In this document: one piece after another, positions 23,401 through 34,789 of the stretch
How the letters are laid out: the number at the start of each line of letters is the position of its first letter
How positions within the stretch are numbered: position 1 is the first letter of the stretch
Assembly (NCBI GenBank): GCA_026214975.1
Contig: CM047808.1
Span: forward strand, 3,833,262 to 3,897,261
Direction: 5' to 3'
Source of the DNA: Gentiana macrophylla
Taxonomy: Eukaryota; Streptophyta; Magnoliopsida; Gentianales; Gentianaceae
DNA: 64,000 nucleotides
Position numbers and translations under genes: made by a program
Notes under the pieces: model-generated
Database searches by the model: none
Told to the model about the DNA's origin: nothing
The model's input: the letters and a program-made list of their open reading frames with translations, nothing else

Positions 23401-24104
23401 GAAAGGTTAGATAAGAAATTATTTTTTCCGGAAGGTTAAAACAGGAACTACTTGACTTTGTGATTACTTCTTGCCATACTTCCGATAAGGCTAATATCGA
23501 TGATAGTGAAGCAAAAACCGGGCAAGAAAAAACAGGATTTGGTTTATAAAATAAAGAAAAAAAAAGGAGAAATTATGAGCATTTTGGTTAGGGACTGCTA
23601 AACCGATGGGGCGTAAGATGCACGGTTGTAAAACAAGGCAGTAGGGTAGCAAGTCCGTGGAGATTTGAAGGTCGTTGCTTGCTAGGCACCCACCATTGCA
23701 AGTTACAGTCCCTAGAATCAACGCGGCCCTGGCAAAGAAACAAACGTGAACTAAGAAAAGTTTCTTGGTTTCCAAATCCTCCCCGCTTCACTAGAATCTG
23801 GTATTACACCTGTATTATTTGTTAACGATAAGGAGGCGTCACAATGTTTTGAGTGGTGAAAGTTGCATCTAGAGGACATTATAATTCGAATCTCTCTATT
23901 TCAAATACTCTACATGACGGTTATATCACACACACGTTGATTCAATGATGAAATAGTGGTTAATGCCTAACTGACAAACGTGTTTGCTATTTTATTTACT
24001 TTGGAATTTTGAATGAGCCTGCTATCAATTAGTAAATTATGTTTCGGTGGTTCTTTCGCCTTCTGTGTTTGTTAGGGACGATCAAAGGCTAAGTGGAAGG
24101 TAGT
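20413..24104 (+). other. Non-coding interior of the Athila-like derivative
   Basis: 3.7 kb with a primer site at the left (about 20419-20438). There is a pyrimidine-rich block at about 21890-22190, whose open frames are composition artefacts, and a GAGGACAATGCA...AAGTGGGG block near 23102. No retroviral-type protein motif was found in six frames. Confidence 0.75.
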
Positions 24105-25760
24105 TGATGATGGTCAATTTACACCGTTAATTATCTAATTATTACCCCCGATTCTAGCTTAAATGGGCTTTAAGTGGTTAATAATTAGTCGTCTCGTGCA
24201 TAAATTACTCCCGAACCGAGTTACGACTCGTTATTATGTAATTAGCCATTTTATTATATTATTTGATATTACAAGCCTTGTTTTATGGTTTATTTATAGT
24301 GGGTTTGATTCGGAAGCAATTTAGCTGGACTTCGGAGTGGATAAAAGCACCAAGACGGACCAGGGACGGACCATGCAAAGCAGAAAATGGCCCAGACGAA
24401 TCCTCAGGCTCGCTAGCAGCGAGCCCTGCTCTGGTTGCCAGCGAGTTGACTAAATTATCCCTGCTTCTCCAGACGCATTTTCTATCTCGTTAGGGATTAG
24501 GATTTACGAATTAGGTCGGCTGACGGCTATTCTAAGTCGGTTTTACAGCCTATATAAACTCCCTTTTATTAGTCAATTTGTACACATCAACTCATAACAC
24601 AAATCCTCAGTTTCTCGGAGTAGTTTTTGTACAAATTTCCAGCAGCAATAATGTGAGTTATTTGTATTTATTTCCTCTTTGTTCTTTGTAATTAAGTCCC
24701 CCCCAATTGTTGTTTATCGTTTGAGGTTGTTCGTTCTTCACCGAACGATGTAGATCTAAGGGTACGATATGAGGCAGTTGGGATTCCTTGTCTATAAGGA
24801 TCCACACGCCCAAATCTATTATCCGGTGATCTATGGATGACTTTGGTATGATTGACAATCGTGTTTCTAGTAGATCTATATAATTTCTTGTTGAATCTCT
24901 ATTTTATCCGTTACGTATAGAGAAACGCTAAGATTTAGGTTTTCACCGCATCAATCTAGCCACGTCTTTATGGTGTGATTGTCCACCTAGAATTTCTTAT
25001 CTTAGTAGGTATGGCTACGGCTCACGTTGCTCGCGTCTGCTTTAATTAGCGTATTATTAGGAAATACCAATATAGACTCCTAGGTCGGCTCATGAATTGA
25101 TCTTCCGGGACTTTCAAATGAGATCTAGATCTGCTCAGATTCGTAATTGCATGCACCTAATTATACGTAAGTCGTAGATTAAAATGATAACTAAAAAGTT
25201 AGTGTTAATGGGACGGAGACTCGATGCGATCGCTTCAAGTAAGTACGCTAACCACATGAATGTTGCCTAGGTGAGGAATACGGTTAATATCGGCATCCCT
25301 AGTTTTGTGAGCGTCATGAGTTATATGAGATGGAGGCCTACGGCGAAGTCACGTAATGTAGCACGTGATCTAGATGGCCTAACCGAGCTAGATCTAGTTT
25401 GTGGGATGACTCCGTAGCCAAATATAAAATAAATACGAATCGGATTAATAGTTGTCGAGTCTAGCTTAGTTATATAGAATCTCTAGATCCAAACGATAAT
25501 ATAATAATTGGGGAGGTTAATTACGTTGTTTATGTGTTGTGTCGAATCGAGTCCTTTATCTTTCTTGTCTTTCGTTGGTCGTAGTCCGCCTTTGTGTCCT
25601 TGATATGAATAATTAATTGTTTGTATATAAATGATCCACAATTGGTTCCCTGTGGGATCGACCTTGATTCGCTATAGCTATACTACGATGGACCTAGTCC
25701 TCTTGCTAGTATTGGTTTATGGTGGTCAAGTATTTTATATATCACTTGATCTTGTCATCA
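24105..25760 (+). repeat. 3' LTR of the Athila-like derivative
   Basis: TGATGATGGTCAATTTACAC start, CTTGTCATCA end. The right flank CCTAC restores the Copia integrase frame. Confidence 0.9.
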
Positions 25761-25765
25761 CCTAC

Positions 25766-28138
25766 TAGCTCAAGCTTCCATGCCCTTAAGATTCTCAAAA
25801 GGATGCCTTTAAACATTGTGTGACTCTCATTAACATACTTCCTCATCTCAGGCTTCATTTCAAATCACCATTTGAAACCCTTTATCACACCAAACTCGAT
25901 TACTCTATGCATAGGGTGTTTGGATGTGCTTGCTACCCTCATTTCGACTCTACCACAACCATAAGTTCAACTTTTGCTCATCTAGATGTGTGTATCTAGA
26001 ACTTCCACTCGATCATAAAGGCCACCTATGTCTCTCTGAGTCCAGTAGAGTCTATATTACCAGAATGTGACCTTCAATGAAGTCTCATTTCCCTTTCATG
26101 ATGGTTTATCTCAAAGGTCCTCATAGGTCCAGTGTAATCTGATCCTTCCACATCCAACTTCTTCCCCGCTTTTTCTCCTCATTACCCCCACAACAACAAA
26201 GAAAGAATAAGAGCTATGATGATTCAGGGCATTCACCATCACCAAGTGCACCTACTTCCTCACACGCATCCTCTTCCTCTTCGGGGGGAACACACAACAC
26301 AACACTCACCATCACCACACAGTCCCACATTACCATAAAGCTCACTATAAAACTCCCTATGAATACATCACTGAAGGTTCACTCACCTTCACCTGTTTGC
26401 AATGATACACATGAAGAAGAAGAGCATGTTGCTTCTTCAACTCAAGCCCCTCCCACACACCTCCACAAACACTAGACCTAACCCATCCATGTCAAAGAAC
26501 ACTACTACTCACCAGATGCAAACAATTTCCAAGAGTGGGATCTTTAAACCCAAAACCTACACTGCCACCGCCAGGCCACTCACAGATTCTCATCCTACTG
26601 AACCCATTAAAGTGTCAGAGGCCTTAGCTATACCACAATGGAAGCTTGCTATAGAAGAGGAATATAATGCCTTGTTGAGAAATGGAACTTGAGAGCTGGG
26701 TCCACCTAACACAAAGCAACAGCTGGTGGACAACAAATGGATTTTCAAGCTGAAATTGAATCCTGATGGATCTGTCCTGAAATATAAGGCAAGACTGGTT
26801 GCCAAAGGATTCTTACAAGCCTATGGGGTCAACTTCACTGAAACATTCACTCCAGTGGCAAAGGCATCAACCATCAGAGTTATTATAGCCATAGCAGCCA
26901 CACTAAACTGAGTATAAGACAAGTGGATATTAACAATGCTTTCTGAATGGCCCACTCAATGAAATCAGATATATGCCCCAACCTGAAGGGATTGTAGATG
27001 CAGCAAAACCAACATATGTGTGTAGACTCAAGAAGGCTCTCTATGGGTTGAGACAAGCTCCTAGGGCATGGTTGCCCTTAGAAACCAGATGGTACACTGG
27101 GGATTTACACAGTCCAGAGTAGACAACTCCTTATTCATATTCAGAAAGGAAAAAACACTATTGTATGTGTTGGTTTATGTTGATGACATACTATTTACAG
27201 TCAACTGCAACCCTCTGATTCAAAGGTTCATTCAAGTCTTACACTCAACTTTAGCCTTGAAGGACCTTGGGGATCTGTCCCACTCCTTGGGAATGGAAGC
27301 ACATAGGGACAATACTGGACTCTACCTCACACAGAAAACATTATGCCACACAGCTCCTTAAGAGAATGAACATGGAGCATGTCAAACCTTGCCCCACACC
27401 TATGGTTGTAGGTAGACATTATGAGCAGGATCATGGCACTCCCATGGCCAATCCTAGCCTGTACAGGAGTGCCATAGGAGGATTACAATATCTGACCCTT
27501 ACTAGGCCAGACATCAAATATGCAGTAAATGCTCTCAGCCAGTTCATGCAGTGTCCTACAGATGTGCATTGGAATGCCCTTAAAAGACTGCTGAGGTTTG
27601 TGAAAGGGATTGTTGATCAGGGCTTGCACTTTACACCTGGCCTTACTTTACATGTTAATAGTTATTTTGATGCAGACTGTGCTTGTGATGAATCAGACAG
27701 GAAATCCACAGGAGGTTATTGTGTGTATATGGGTAATTCACTAGTATCCAGGAGTTCCAAAAAGCAGAATGTAGTGTCCAGATCAAGTGCTGAGTCAGAG
27801 TACATATCACTAGCAAATCTGTCCTCTGAACTCCAGTGGTTGCAACATCTTATGAAAGAATTATGCCTAAAGATTCCTGATACACCAGTGGCCTGGTGTG
27901 ACAACATCAGTGCCACCTTTCTGGCACACAATCCAGTGTTCCATGCCAGAACAAAGCATATAGAAGTTGATGTCCATTATGTCAGAGATTTGGTACAGAA
28001 GAAGCTCATTTCAGTCCAGCACATTCCTTCAGTAGATCAAGTGGAAGATTGTCTTACGAAGGCCTTACCATCATCACAGTTCCATCTATTCAAGACCAAA
28101 TTGAATGTGGTCACCCCACTATCCAGTTTGTGGGGGGA
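25766..28138 (+). pseudogene. Copia integrase C-terminus, RT and RNase H (rest of split pol)
   Basis: The sequence resumes integrase (LAQASMP, then VFGCACYPHF), a linker, and RT with [34 protein letters not shown] and [18 protein letters not shown] is encoded at 27176-27187 (VYVDDILF). RNase H follows from about 27640 (YFDADCACDES, STGGYCVYMG, SSAESEYISLA, DVHYVRDLV, DCLTKALP). Stops or slips occur at about 26691, 26911, 26945 and 27290. The last frame ends at 28148, a few codons into the 3' LTR. It is inactive as it stands. Confidence 0.9.
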
Positions 28139-28326
28139 TGTTAAGTGAAATAGTGACTAGAAAGTGCCAAGTGTCAGTAAATGATTGAGACATGTGTATT
28201 AGTGGATTAGATGGAATATTAGTTTGTTATGTTTTGGATTATATATTGTAATGGTGCATTAGTCATAGAAAACAAGTGAATGCATATTCAGAAAATCTAA
28301 TCTATTATCTTCTCCTTTTACTTTAC
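28139..28326 (+). repeat. 3' LTR of split Copia
   Basis: Starts TGTTAAGTGAAATAGTG directly after the purine tract. It matches the 5' LTR apart from about ten substitutions and a few-base insertion at the right end. Confidence 0.88.
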
Positions 28327-28387
28327 TGCCTAGACAATAGTGCATGATATTTTAGTGGCATTTTGTGTTTATTGAGAAACTTAATAC

Positions 28388-28492
28388 TCCCTCCTTTTTT
28401 AACCGGTCCCTTTTAGCGTAGACATACATACTAAGAAAGTGATTAATATATCTGATTAATATACGGAAGTATCAAAAAACCATACTCCCTCC
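28388..28492. repeat. Fragment of a Stowaway-like MITE
   Basis: CTCCCTCCTTTTTTAACCGG at the left is the classic terminal motif, but the matching right end is not visible. An intact MITE begins immediately to the right. Confidence 0.45.
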
Positions 28493-28494
28493 GT

Positions 28495-28727
28495 TTTTTT
28501 ATTTGTCACAGAGAAAAAAATCACACAGATTAATAAATGATTAATATGTCTAAAATATAGTATTGAAATGTAAATACTTTGTTGGTAAATGTGTTTTTAG
28601 TATCGGAAGATGTAAATACTTTATTGGTAAAATAGGAAAAAAAAATAAAGCATTGGAAATATAAAATGATAGATTAATGAAAATAGAGTAAATTCTGAAA
28701 TGTGACAGATAAAAAAAACGAATGGAA
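28495..28727. mobile_element. Stowaway-like MITE (Tc1/mariner type), 233 bp
   Basis: Inverted ends of about 28 bp: CTCCCTCCGTTTTTTTATTT on the left against the complement of a right end reading ACAGATAAAAAAAACGAATG. TA is present on both sides (28493-28494 and 28728-28729), the expected Stowaway target duplication. AT-rich interior, no coding capacity. Confidence 0.78.
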
Positions 28728-28930
28728 TATTAAATATTTGTCTTAAAAATGGTGTATTTTCACAAAACCAAAGGGCAAACTTGCATCGGGAAGTACGTTT
28801 TTTTTTTTTTCTTTTCCACTTTTAATTGGCATTGGAAACGTAAAAACATTATTTTTGTTCTAAAATGGATATAAAATAACAATGAAATTGGAACAAAATA
28901 TATCAAAGAGATGAAGTTTTCTCATCCTCT

Positions 28931-29157
28931 AAAAAACGTTAAACTCTAACCGAAAGGGTTCCTACTGCACTGTCTTACAGAATGAGTGGAGATGTTAATC
29001 AGGTAACCAAGTGGCTCAGAGTCATAGGCTGCCTTTATACCAAGATACTGAAAGAAGTTGCCCTTTACGGGATTCAAACCTCCACACCCCAGCTCCCAGT
29101 CCAGCTGTCATTACAGCACCCAAACCCTTTACCATTAGGCCATGTCTTGGGGACAAC
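28931..29157 (-). mobile_element. tRNA-derived SINE (minus strand), inside the Copia LTR
   Basis: On the minus strand the head carries a Pol III A box (TGGCCTAATGG, 29142-29132) and a B box (GGTTTGAATCCC, 29080-29069), and the tail ends in a T-run (GTTTAACGTTTTTT). Imperfect flanking duplications: TTTCTCATCCTCT (28918-28930) against TATCTCATTCTCT (29158-29170), 11 of 13 matching. Length 227 bp. It interrupts the 3' LTR of the minus-strand Copia. Confidence 0.75.
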
Positions 29158-29435
29158 TATCTCATTCTCTATATCCATCATTGCCTGCATATGATACATA
29201 TATATATATATATAGCTAACCATTTGGGCAATTGTCCTTCAATCAATACACTATGCTAGCAATATGACACGTGTATACATATGTGTCAAATGGTGGCAAA
29301 CAAATGCTAGAACAATGCCACATAAGGTGTTAGGTGGCTAAGGGAAATGATGTCATCTATTACACGTACATTAACATATATATTAATGTAGTACCATAAA
29401 ATGGATATCCATATATTATGTGTGTATTTATAACA
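29158..29435 (-). repeat. 3' LTR (5' portion) of the minus-strand Copia
   Basis: On the minus strand it begins TGTTATAAATACACACATA at 29435. It matches 57364-57161 and 35761-35720 (blocks TAAAATGGATATCCAT, GCCACATAAGGTGTTA, ACACATATGTATAC, GGATAT near the end). The LTR continues left beyond the SINE into 28.8-28.9 kb. Confidence 0.75.
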
Positions 29436-29559
29436 CTTTTTCTTGGATGTCCATTACATAAAGAATCTGCCTCATTAAAACCTTCTTTATGAAAAAAAAC
29501 TTTGTGGGAAAAAATCATAATGAAGGAAAAAGAATACAACCTTCATTTGTGTATTACTC

Positions 29560-30080
29560 CCCCTGATTTGAGCATCTCTACAGGTCTTTAAGTCTGTACA
29601 TTCCGATCTTCTTTATAAAAAAACGTAGCGGTAGGTAATGACCTCGTGAATAAATCTGCTGGATTGTCACTTGATCTAATCTGATGAACATTAATGGCGT
29701 CTTTCTTCTAAAGATCGTGAGTGAAGAAGAATTTTGGTGAAATATGTTTCGTTCGATCGCCCTTTATGTATCCTCCCTTTAGTTGTACTATGCATGTTAC
29801 ATTGTCTTCATATAATCAAGTCGACTTCTCTTTCTCGATGAATAAACCTCAAGATTATTGGATCTAATGTGCCATTCATCCGAACGAAACACATTCTCGA
29901 CTTGTTTCATGAATACTATCATCATGATTTGAGGATGTCGTGACCAAAATTTTCTAAGTCCCGCACTATGAAATCGATGTACCACCACTGGTGAAGAACA
30001 ACCAATTTTGAGGCCTTGCCTTTTGGGTGTTTGATAAATATCCATCAACCGCGTATCTAACAAGTCCCCGACTTGTTTTC
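29560..30080 (-). pseudogene. Copia RNase H remnant (minus strand)
   Basis: On the minus strand, GYLSNTQKARPQNWLFFTSG, ATSSN-like and ASRECV-like segments, YEDN, QLKGGYIKGDRTKHISPKFF, INVHQIRSSDNPADLFTRSL and PTATF can be read across several stops and slips. These are the C-terminal RNase H motifs of a Copia polyprotein. It lies just before the LTR, as expected. Confidence 0.82.
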
Positions 30081-32490
30081 CGTTTGATCTGATTCTTATA
30101 ACGTATGTGGCATGTACCAAAAACCTTGCTTGGAAAAACCAGTGGGAAAAAACCAGCCAAGGGAAAAAGATTCATGATATATGCGATCTTAGTGCACTGA
30201 TAGTCTCGTTAAAAACCTTTAACTAAGAAAACCCAGTGGGAAAAACTTGTTAAAGGGAAAAAGAGTACAATCATTGGTCTTCAGGACCAAATGACATCTT
30301 TCATGTGCATTTAATGGATCATAATAGTATAAGTCAAACACTCATACTTTATCATCTTTTGCTACTCTTCAGAGCTCATTTATAGATCCAAACTCTCTCA
30401 GATCGAAACCATTTATCCCGCTTTTGGGACATTCCGTATATTATATACTTTGTGTTTCACACACTTTATATGCTCCATGCATTTAGTGCTGATAGCATCT
30501 TATGTGCTTCGGGCTTTATCGTTTCAAACGATTTATATATTACGAAGCATAGCTATTTTATGTACCTCGTTCATAAGTCCAGATGTAATCATATCACATT
30601 GTTCAAACGATGATAACATTCATTCATTATCTCAACACTATGAGATGTGTATTTGTCAGAACATATATGTTTCTCACGCTCCAAGCGTCGACATAATTAA
30701 CAATATAACACTATTCAATTTCAGATTCTTCAGGAATCATTACGTTTTTATCTAGGGTTGTAAGAAAATAACACGAGGGAATGAACTTCAGGTTCATTTT
30801 CTCCCACCTCATGTATGTATGACAACTGCATATTATTTGTTCCACACATATTATTTATCAACACTTTGTTGATATTTTCTATCCTTGACCTCGTCAAGAG
30901 TTTACGATTTCGTTACTCATCTAGAGTACGTCAATGCTCTTCTGGAGCCTTTTAGACTATATGTTTTTCTGCTCGAGCATTTGTTTACTCTTCCGGATTT
31001 CTCATAAATCATATAGTCATAACCTCTTCTGAGGAATTTTCATTTTTCGAGTCAATTGGTCTTTTGACGCGTACATCGTTATTTTCATCAATTTGATACG
31101 TTTCATATTCTGTCCATCTTGGACTTTTTCTTCTAGGATAAATATTATCTTTATGCGATTAACCTTTCTGCGATATTTATTCCAACCAGAGCATATGCAG
31201 CTGCTCACTCTTCAAGAGTAGTTAAATGCATTCAGTTATAAAATGTGCGTTAATACAATATTTTTCCACGAGATTTATAAAATTTAAGTTTACTTTCCTC
31301 CCCTTAATCTCGGGAAAACATTTCATTACAAGTCATATCTACTTAAGTTTGCAATAACCCTTTGTGGGATTCAGCATTTCAATGTGATATCCCTATTGAA
31401 ATTCTACCTTTCAATGTGTATCCATTTATATAAGTATCAACAAACATTCCGAGATATTTACTCAATCGGGAAGAAGTATATTATCTCTTCGAGAGATTTA
31501 CATCTTTTTAAATTCTTCCGATGTCTCAATTTAATATCCACATCAGAGGATATCCGCACAATTTACTGTGTTTGAGACTTTGAAAAATGATAAACAATGT
31601 TTATCATATCTGGTTTATCTTAATAATGACCGTAACATATAGTATTTGTGTCATGACATTTGCCTTTACTATAATTTCTGAAGCTTATTGTTCTCAACCA
31701 GATTTTTCGCCATACGACAAGTACACGACCAGTGGCCTTTTAATGCCATATCGTGAAAATCGATTCACCGTACGCCAAGTACACGATCAGTGGCCTTCCA
31801 ATAAAACAGTATGAAAATCGATTTTCATTATTCATCTAGAATTTAATTTCGTTTTGTTCCACTTCTGTGGACAATTTTTCCCCTCCAAGGAGACAATTTT
31901 TATGATATCCTCCATGGATACATTAATCATTATTTTTGTCCACGAATTCGGACATGTATATGACCTCAACCACTTTTATGAATCTAGTGACAAGCATTTC
32001 TGTGAATGGACTAGATCAAATAGATTTAGTTTCATGATTATTCTTTGATAATCATTTTGTTGAATTTAAATCACTTCCTTCAATTGCTACTACAGGAGCA
32101 TATTATCGCAATGAATAATTTTCTTTTGCGCGGATTAAAGAAGTGTCACGATGTTCTTAATGAATTTTCTTATTTTTAGACTTCAAGTCATTCGTTGGAA
32201 CATCATTCCCTTTCATACGGACTCCGAGTACATATTTATTTCTGTGAATTTCAGATTCACTTCTATGAAAATCCAAGTGCTTCTGATGAACTCCAAGTCC
32301 ATATATATATATATACATATATTAGCAGCAACGACAATCTTCAGGTGGTTAGATATTTTGATCCAATTTGTCTACAAAACAAATGATCATTTATGTATAC
32401 TGGTTTGTATACCGATGTATCATTTTCACAATAGCGTCATCAACTCAATTATGGTCAGATTTATTATGATGATTTTTAAAATCACAGTCT
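30081..32490. other. Unassigned part of the minus-strand element
   Basis: No protein motif found. At 30110-30265 there are two copies of the phrase AAAAACC...CCCAGTGGGAAAAA...AAGGGAAAAAG, and a third, diverged copy lies at 29479-29535 next to the LTR. Such phrases are common in the 3' untranslated part of Copia elements. Confidence 0.5.
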
Positions 32491-32498
32491 CATATATG

Positions 32499-32860
32499 TC
32501 ACGTTCACTTTAGGGAACTGACTGACGTGATTCGATACATCTTTAAATATCGGTATACAGTATTTAGATTCTGTCATGTTCACACCGGAAACTGACTTGT
32601 GTATCTCAACATATCTAGAATATTTAATTGTCCACATTCTCTTATTGGAACGGACACATCATAAATATTGAGTTTAGTCACATCCACTTCTAGGGATTTA
32701 CATGTATAATCCGATACATCTCAAATATTTCATTTGGTCACATCCACTTCTGGAAATGAACGTGTGTCAATCGACACATCTTAATAATATAGTTTAGTCA
32801 CGTTCACTCTTAGGAACGGACCTAATTAATTTGATGTATCATACAACAACAAAAGGAAAC
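32499..32860. repeat. ~50-75-bp degenerate tandem repeat
   Basis: The core GTCACRTYCACTTYTRGGAAYKGACNTG recurs at about 32499, 32575, 32629, 32678, 32737 and 32797, followed each time by GATACATCT- or ACACATC-like sequence. It lies just downstream of the gag remnant on the minus strand. Confidence 0.7.
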
Positions 32861-33019
32861 TAGTATATTACAAGGAAAATTAAATTACAATATTACGAGA
32901 AAAGCATGAAAAATAAATTTAAATTTTCTCTTAATCATTTGTTCCCTATGGATCATCAAAGTTCATCATATCAACATCGTCATCTTCGGGATGATCACGA
33001 CATACAAGATTCGTCTCAC

Positions 33020-33530
33020 GATCTTCAGTGTATTTTTTTTTCTTTCAAAGATGCTTGATAGAGATGGATAAAGTGATCTGCCACACGACAGTCACGGGCC
33101 CAATGACCTTCCATTTCACAACGGAAGCATTTTTCATCATGAACTTTATTTTCATTATATTTGTTATGATCTGTCTTCACGGGACCAATTTGTTTCTTGT
33201 CATGATTGTAATATGAAATATATCATTCACGACCGCGTCCTCGACAACGGCCTCGTCCATGGCCTCTCCCACGGCCATGACAATGTCCACGACCACAATC
33301 AAAATTTAAAGACTGAGCCACATTCACTTCAGGGAATGGGATAACACCAGTCAGTCGGGACTTATTATTTTTCAACAAAAGCTTATTTTTTTTGTTCAGT
33401 CACCAAGAGGCATGATATAAGCTCAAAATATCTTGTGAATCCTTTTTCTCGATATTGCTGGTGCAGGAGCATGTTCAAGATATGAAATGTGGAAAACCTC
33501 TTTTCCATCGTGTCCTCAACAGTTACTTTA
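33020..33530 (-). pseudogene. Copia gag C-terminal part with zinc knuckle (minus strand)
   Basis: On the minus strand, in order: a conserved gag stretch (LHQQYREKGFTRYFELISCL), PTG and PFPEVNVAQSLNFD, an Arg/Gly repeat (GRGHCHGRGRGHGRGR, about 33300-33235), and a zinc knuckle DEKCFRCEMEGHWARDC (CX2CX4HX4C, about 33145-33100) followed by HLYQASLKE. Stops interrupt it. The Arg/Gly block plus knuckle is a nucleocapsid-like RNA-binding region. Confidence 0.82.
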
Positions 33531-33865
33531 TGACTACATAATTGATATATTAATTTCAATATAAAATATCACCAAATGATCATACTAATCAAAGTAAATA
33601 AATTGAACAAAATAAAATTTTACCTCCATACTTTACCTTAGATGTAACATCTGATATGTAATCAATAAGATAAGATGATCACCATCATAAATTATTGACT
33701 CCGTCTAGCAATAATAAAGACTCCATGTACCGTAGCATATCCTCATGAATCGCTAGGATTTCTTGATTTTTTTTTTTTTTAATTTTTAGTATCCAGATCC
33801 ATAACTTTGTGCCTGCTCAAGAGAAATGTCGATCAATGATTGAAGCTGGAAGATTGGCTGCATCT

Positions 33866-34119
33866 CTATCGTATATAATCTTCAACTGAAACAGTTTGAT
33901 TCCCACTGCTACTCGAAAACGTATCGTTATCATCATCATCATTATCCAGATTCATCAAAGCCAGATTTATGAATGATTTCATGTTTGTTGCAAAGTGTTG
34001 TGTTTCGACCGCCTCGACTTTTTCGGGTTTGTTAGCTTCTTCTCTTGCATATTTCAATGATTCTCTGGACCACCTTTTAGGAGTTTGATATAAGTCCGGT
34101 GAGCATCTGATGCAAAGCC
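33866..34119 (-). pseudogene. Unrecognised coding-like fragment, acidic
   Basis: On the minus strand the frame reads CIRCSPDLYQTPKRWSRESL, KYAREEANKPEKVEAVETQH, FATNMKSFINLALMNLDNDD and a short Asp/Ser-rich tail ending VEDYIR before a stop; related sequence continues past the stop (RCSQSSSFN). The composition looks protein-like and does not resemble retroelement motifs I know. It may be a captured host exon or a divergent gag piece. It is cut on its upstream side by the TIR element at 34120. Confidence 0.4.
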
Positions 34120-34778
34120 TAGCTATGTTGCACGGACACTCCGTTTAGCCGGCGTATCCCGTGTCGGACACGGACACGCCGGACACCGTGTCGGACACAC
34201 CATCGGGCTGAATTGAAATTTTTGAAAAAATTGGACACGCGTGTCGGACACGCCATCGGGCCGAATCGGAATTTAAAAAAAAATTGGACATGTGTGTCCG
34301 AAAAAATAAACAATTTTACTATATTTTGGACACATTTCTACTTAAAACGACATAGTTTCAGATGATGTTGAAATATAACATTATATATGATGCTACTCTT
34401 CCATCTTTTGCAGTACTATTTTATGTATAAAATGGCTTTGAAATTTGAAGAAAGCTAGGTATTTTGCATAATTACTTTGAAAATTATAAGTATGATGTTT
34501 TGTAATTTGGAGTGTGAGCTCATGAAAGCACTAAAAGTGTTGAATGTATGATAATATTATTAGTTACTTGCTTGGAGTCAAATTTATCATTTAGTCCCTA
34601 TATTTTTTGTAATTGCATTTTAGTCACTACATTTTTTGATAATTACATTTTAGTCCCTATATTTTTAATATTTATATTTTGACCCCCGCACCCGTGTCCT
34701 GTTTTTTTTAAAACTCCCGTATCCCCGTGTCGCGTGTCCTCGAATCCGTGTCCCCGTATCCGTGTCCGTGCAACCTAG
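34120..34778. mobile_element. TIR element with GTTGCACGGACAC ends, 659 bp
   Basis: The left end TAGCTATGTTGCACGGACAC is mirrored by the right end, whose complement reads CTAGGTTGCACGGACACGG. AAGCC flanks both sides (34115-34119 and 34779-34783). Subterminal regions are rich in inverted GTGTCGGACACG- and CCGTGTCC-type motifs, and the centre has three TTTAGTCCCTATATTTTT-like units. No transposase. The superfamily is uncertain. Confidence 0.7.
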
Positions 34779-34789
34779 AAGCCAAGGGG

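Larger units (their letters stand above)
18694..25760 (+). mobile_element. Coding-free Athila-like LTR element (LARD-type), 7.07 kb
   Basis: Two long LTRs (18694-20412, 1719 bp; 24105-25760, 1656 bp) start TGATGATGG and end CATCA. A perfect 5-bp duplication CCTAC flanks the element (18689-18693 and 25761-25765). After the 5' LTR comes TGACGCCGCTGCCGGGAACC, a slightly mutated version of the primer site seen in Athila elements (complement of tRNA-Asp). Before the 3' LTR is AAAGGCTAAGTGGAAGG, the family's purine-tract style. The 3.7-kb interior has no recognisable gag, protease, RT or integrase. A second purine-like block, TGAGGACAATGCATCGCTTAAGTGGGG (about 23102-23128), resembles Athila 3' regions. 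It is therefore a non-autonomous derivative. Confidence 0.9.
16220..28326 (+). mobile_element. Ty1/Copia retrotransposon, split by a nested element
   Basis: LTRs at 16220-16404 (185 bp) and 28139-28326 (188 bp) match closely, both starting TGTTAAGTGAAATA. A PBS (TTGGTATCGGAGCGGG) follows the 5' LTR and a purine tract (TTTGTGGGGGGA) precedes the 3' LTR. Gag, protease, integrase, RT and RNase H lie in Copia order. Removing the 7.07-kb insertion and one target copy leaves about 5.0 kb, a normal Copia size. Possible target duplication: CGCCT (16215-16219) against TGCCT (28327-28331), 4 of 5 bases. It was inserted before the Athila-like element that splits its integrase. Confidence 0.92.

Noticed and set aside
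30450..32513. Several plus-strand frames of 60-120 codons
   Set aside because: They are AT-rich and lie in a region whose real coding remnants (gag, RNase H) are on the minus strand; no motif was seen.
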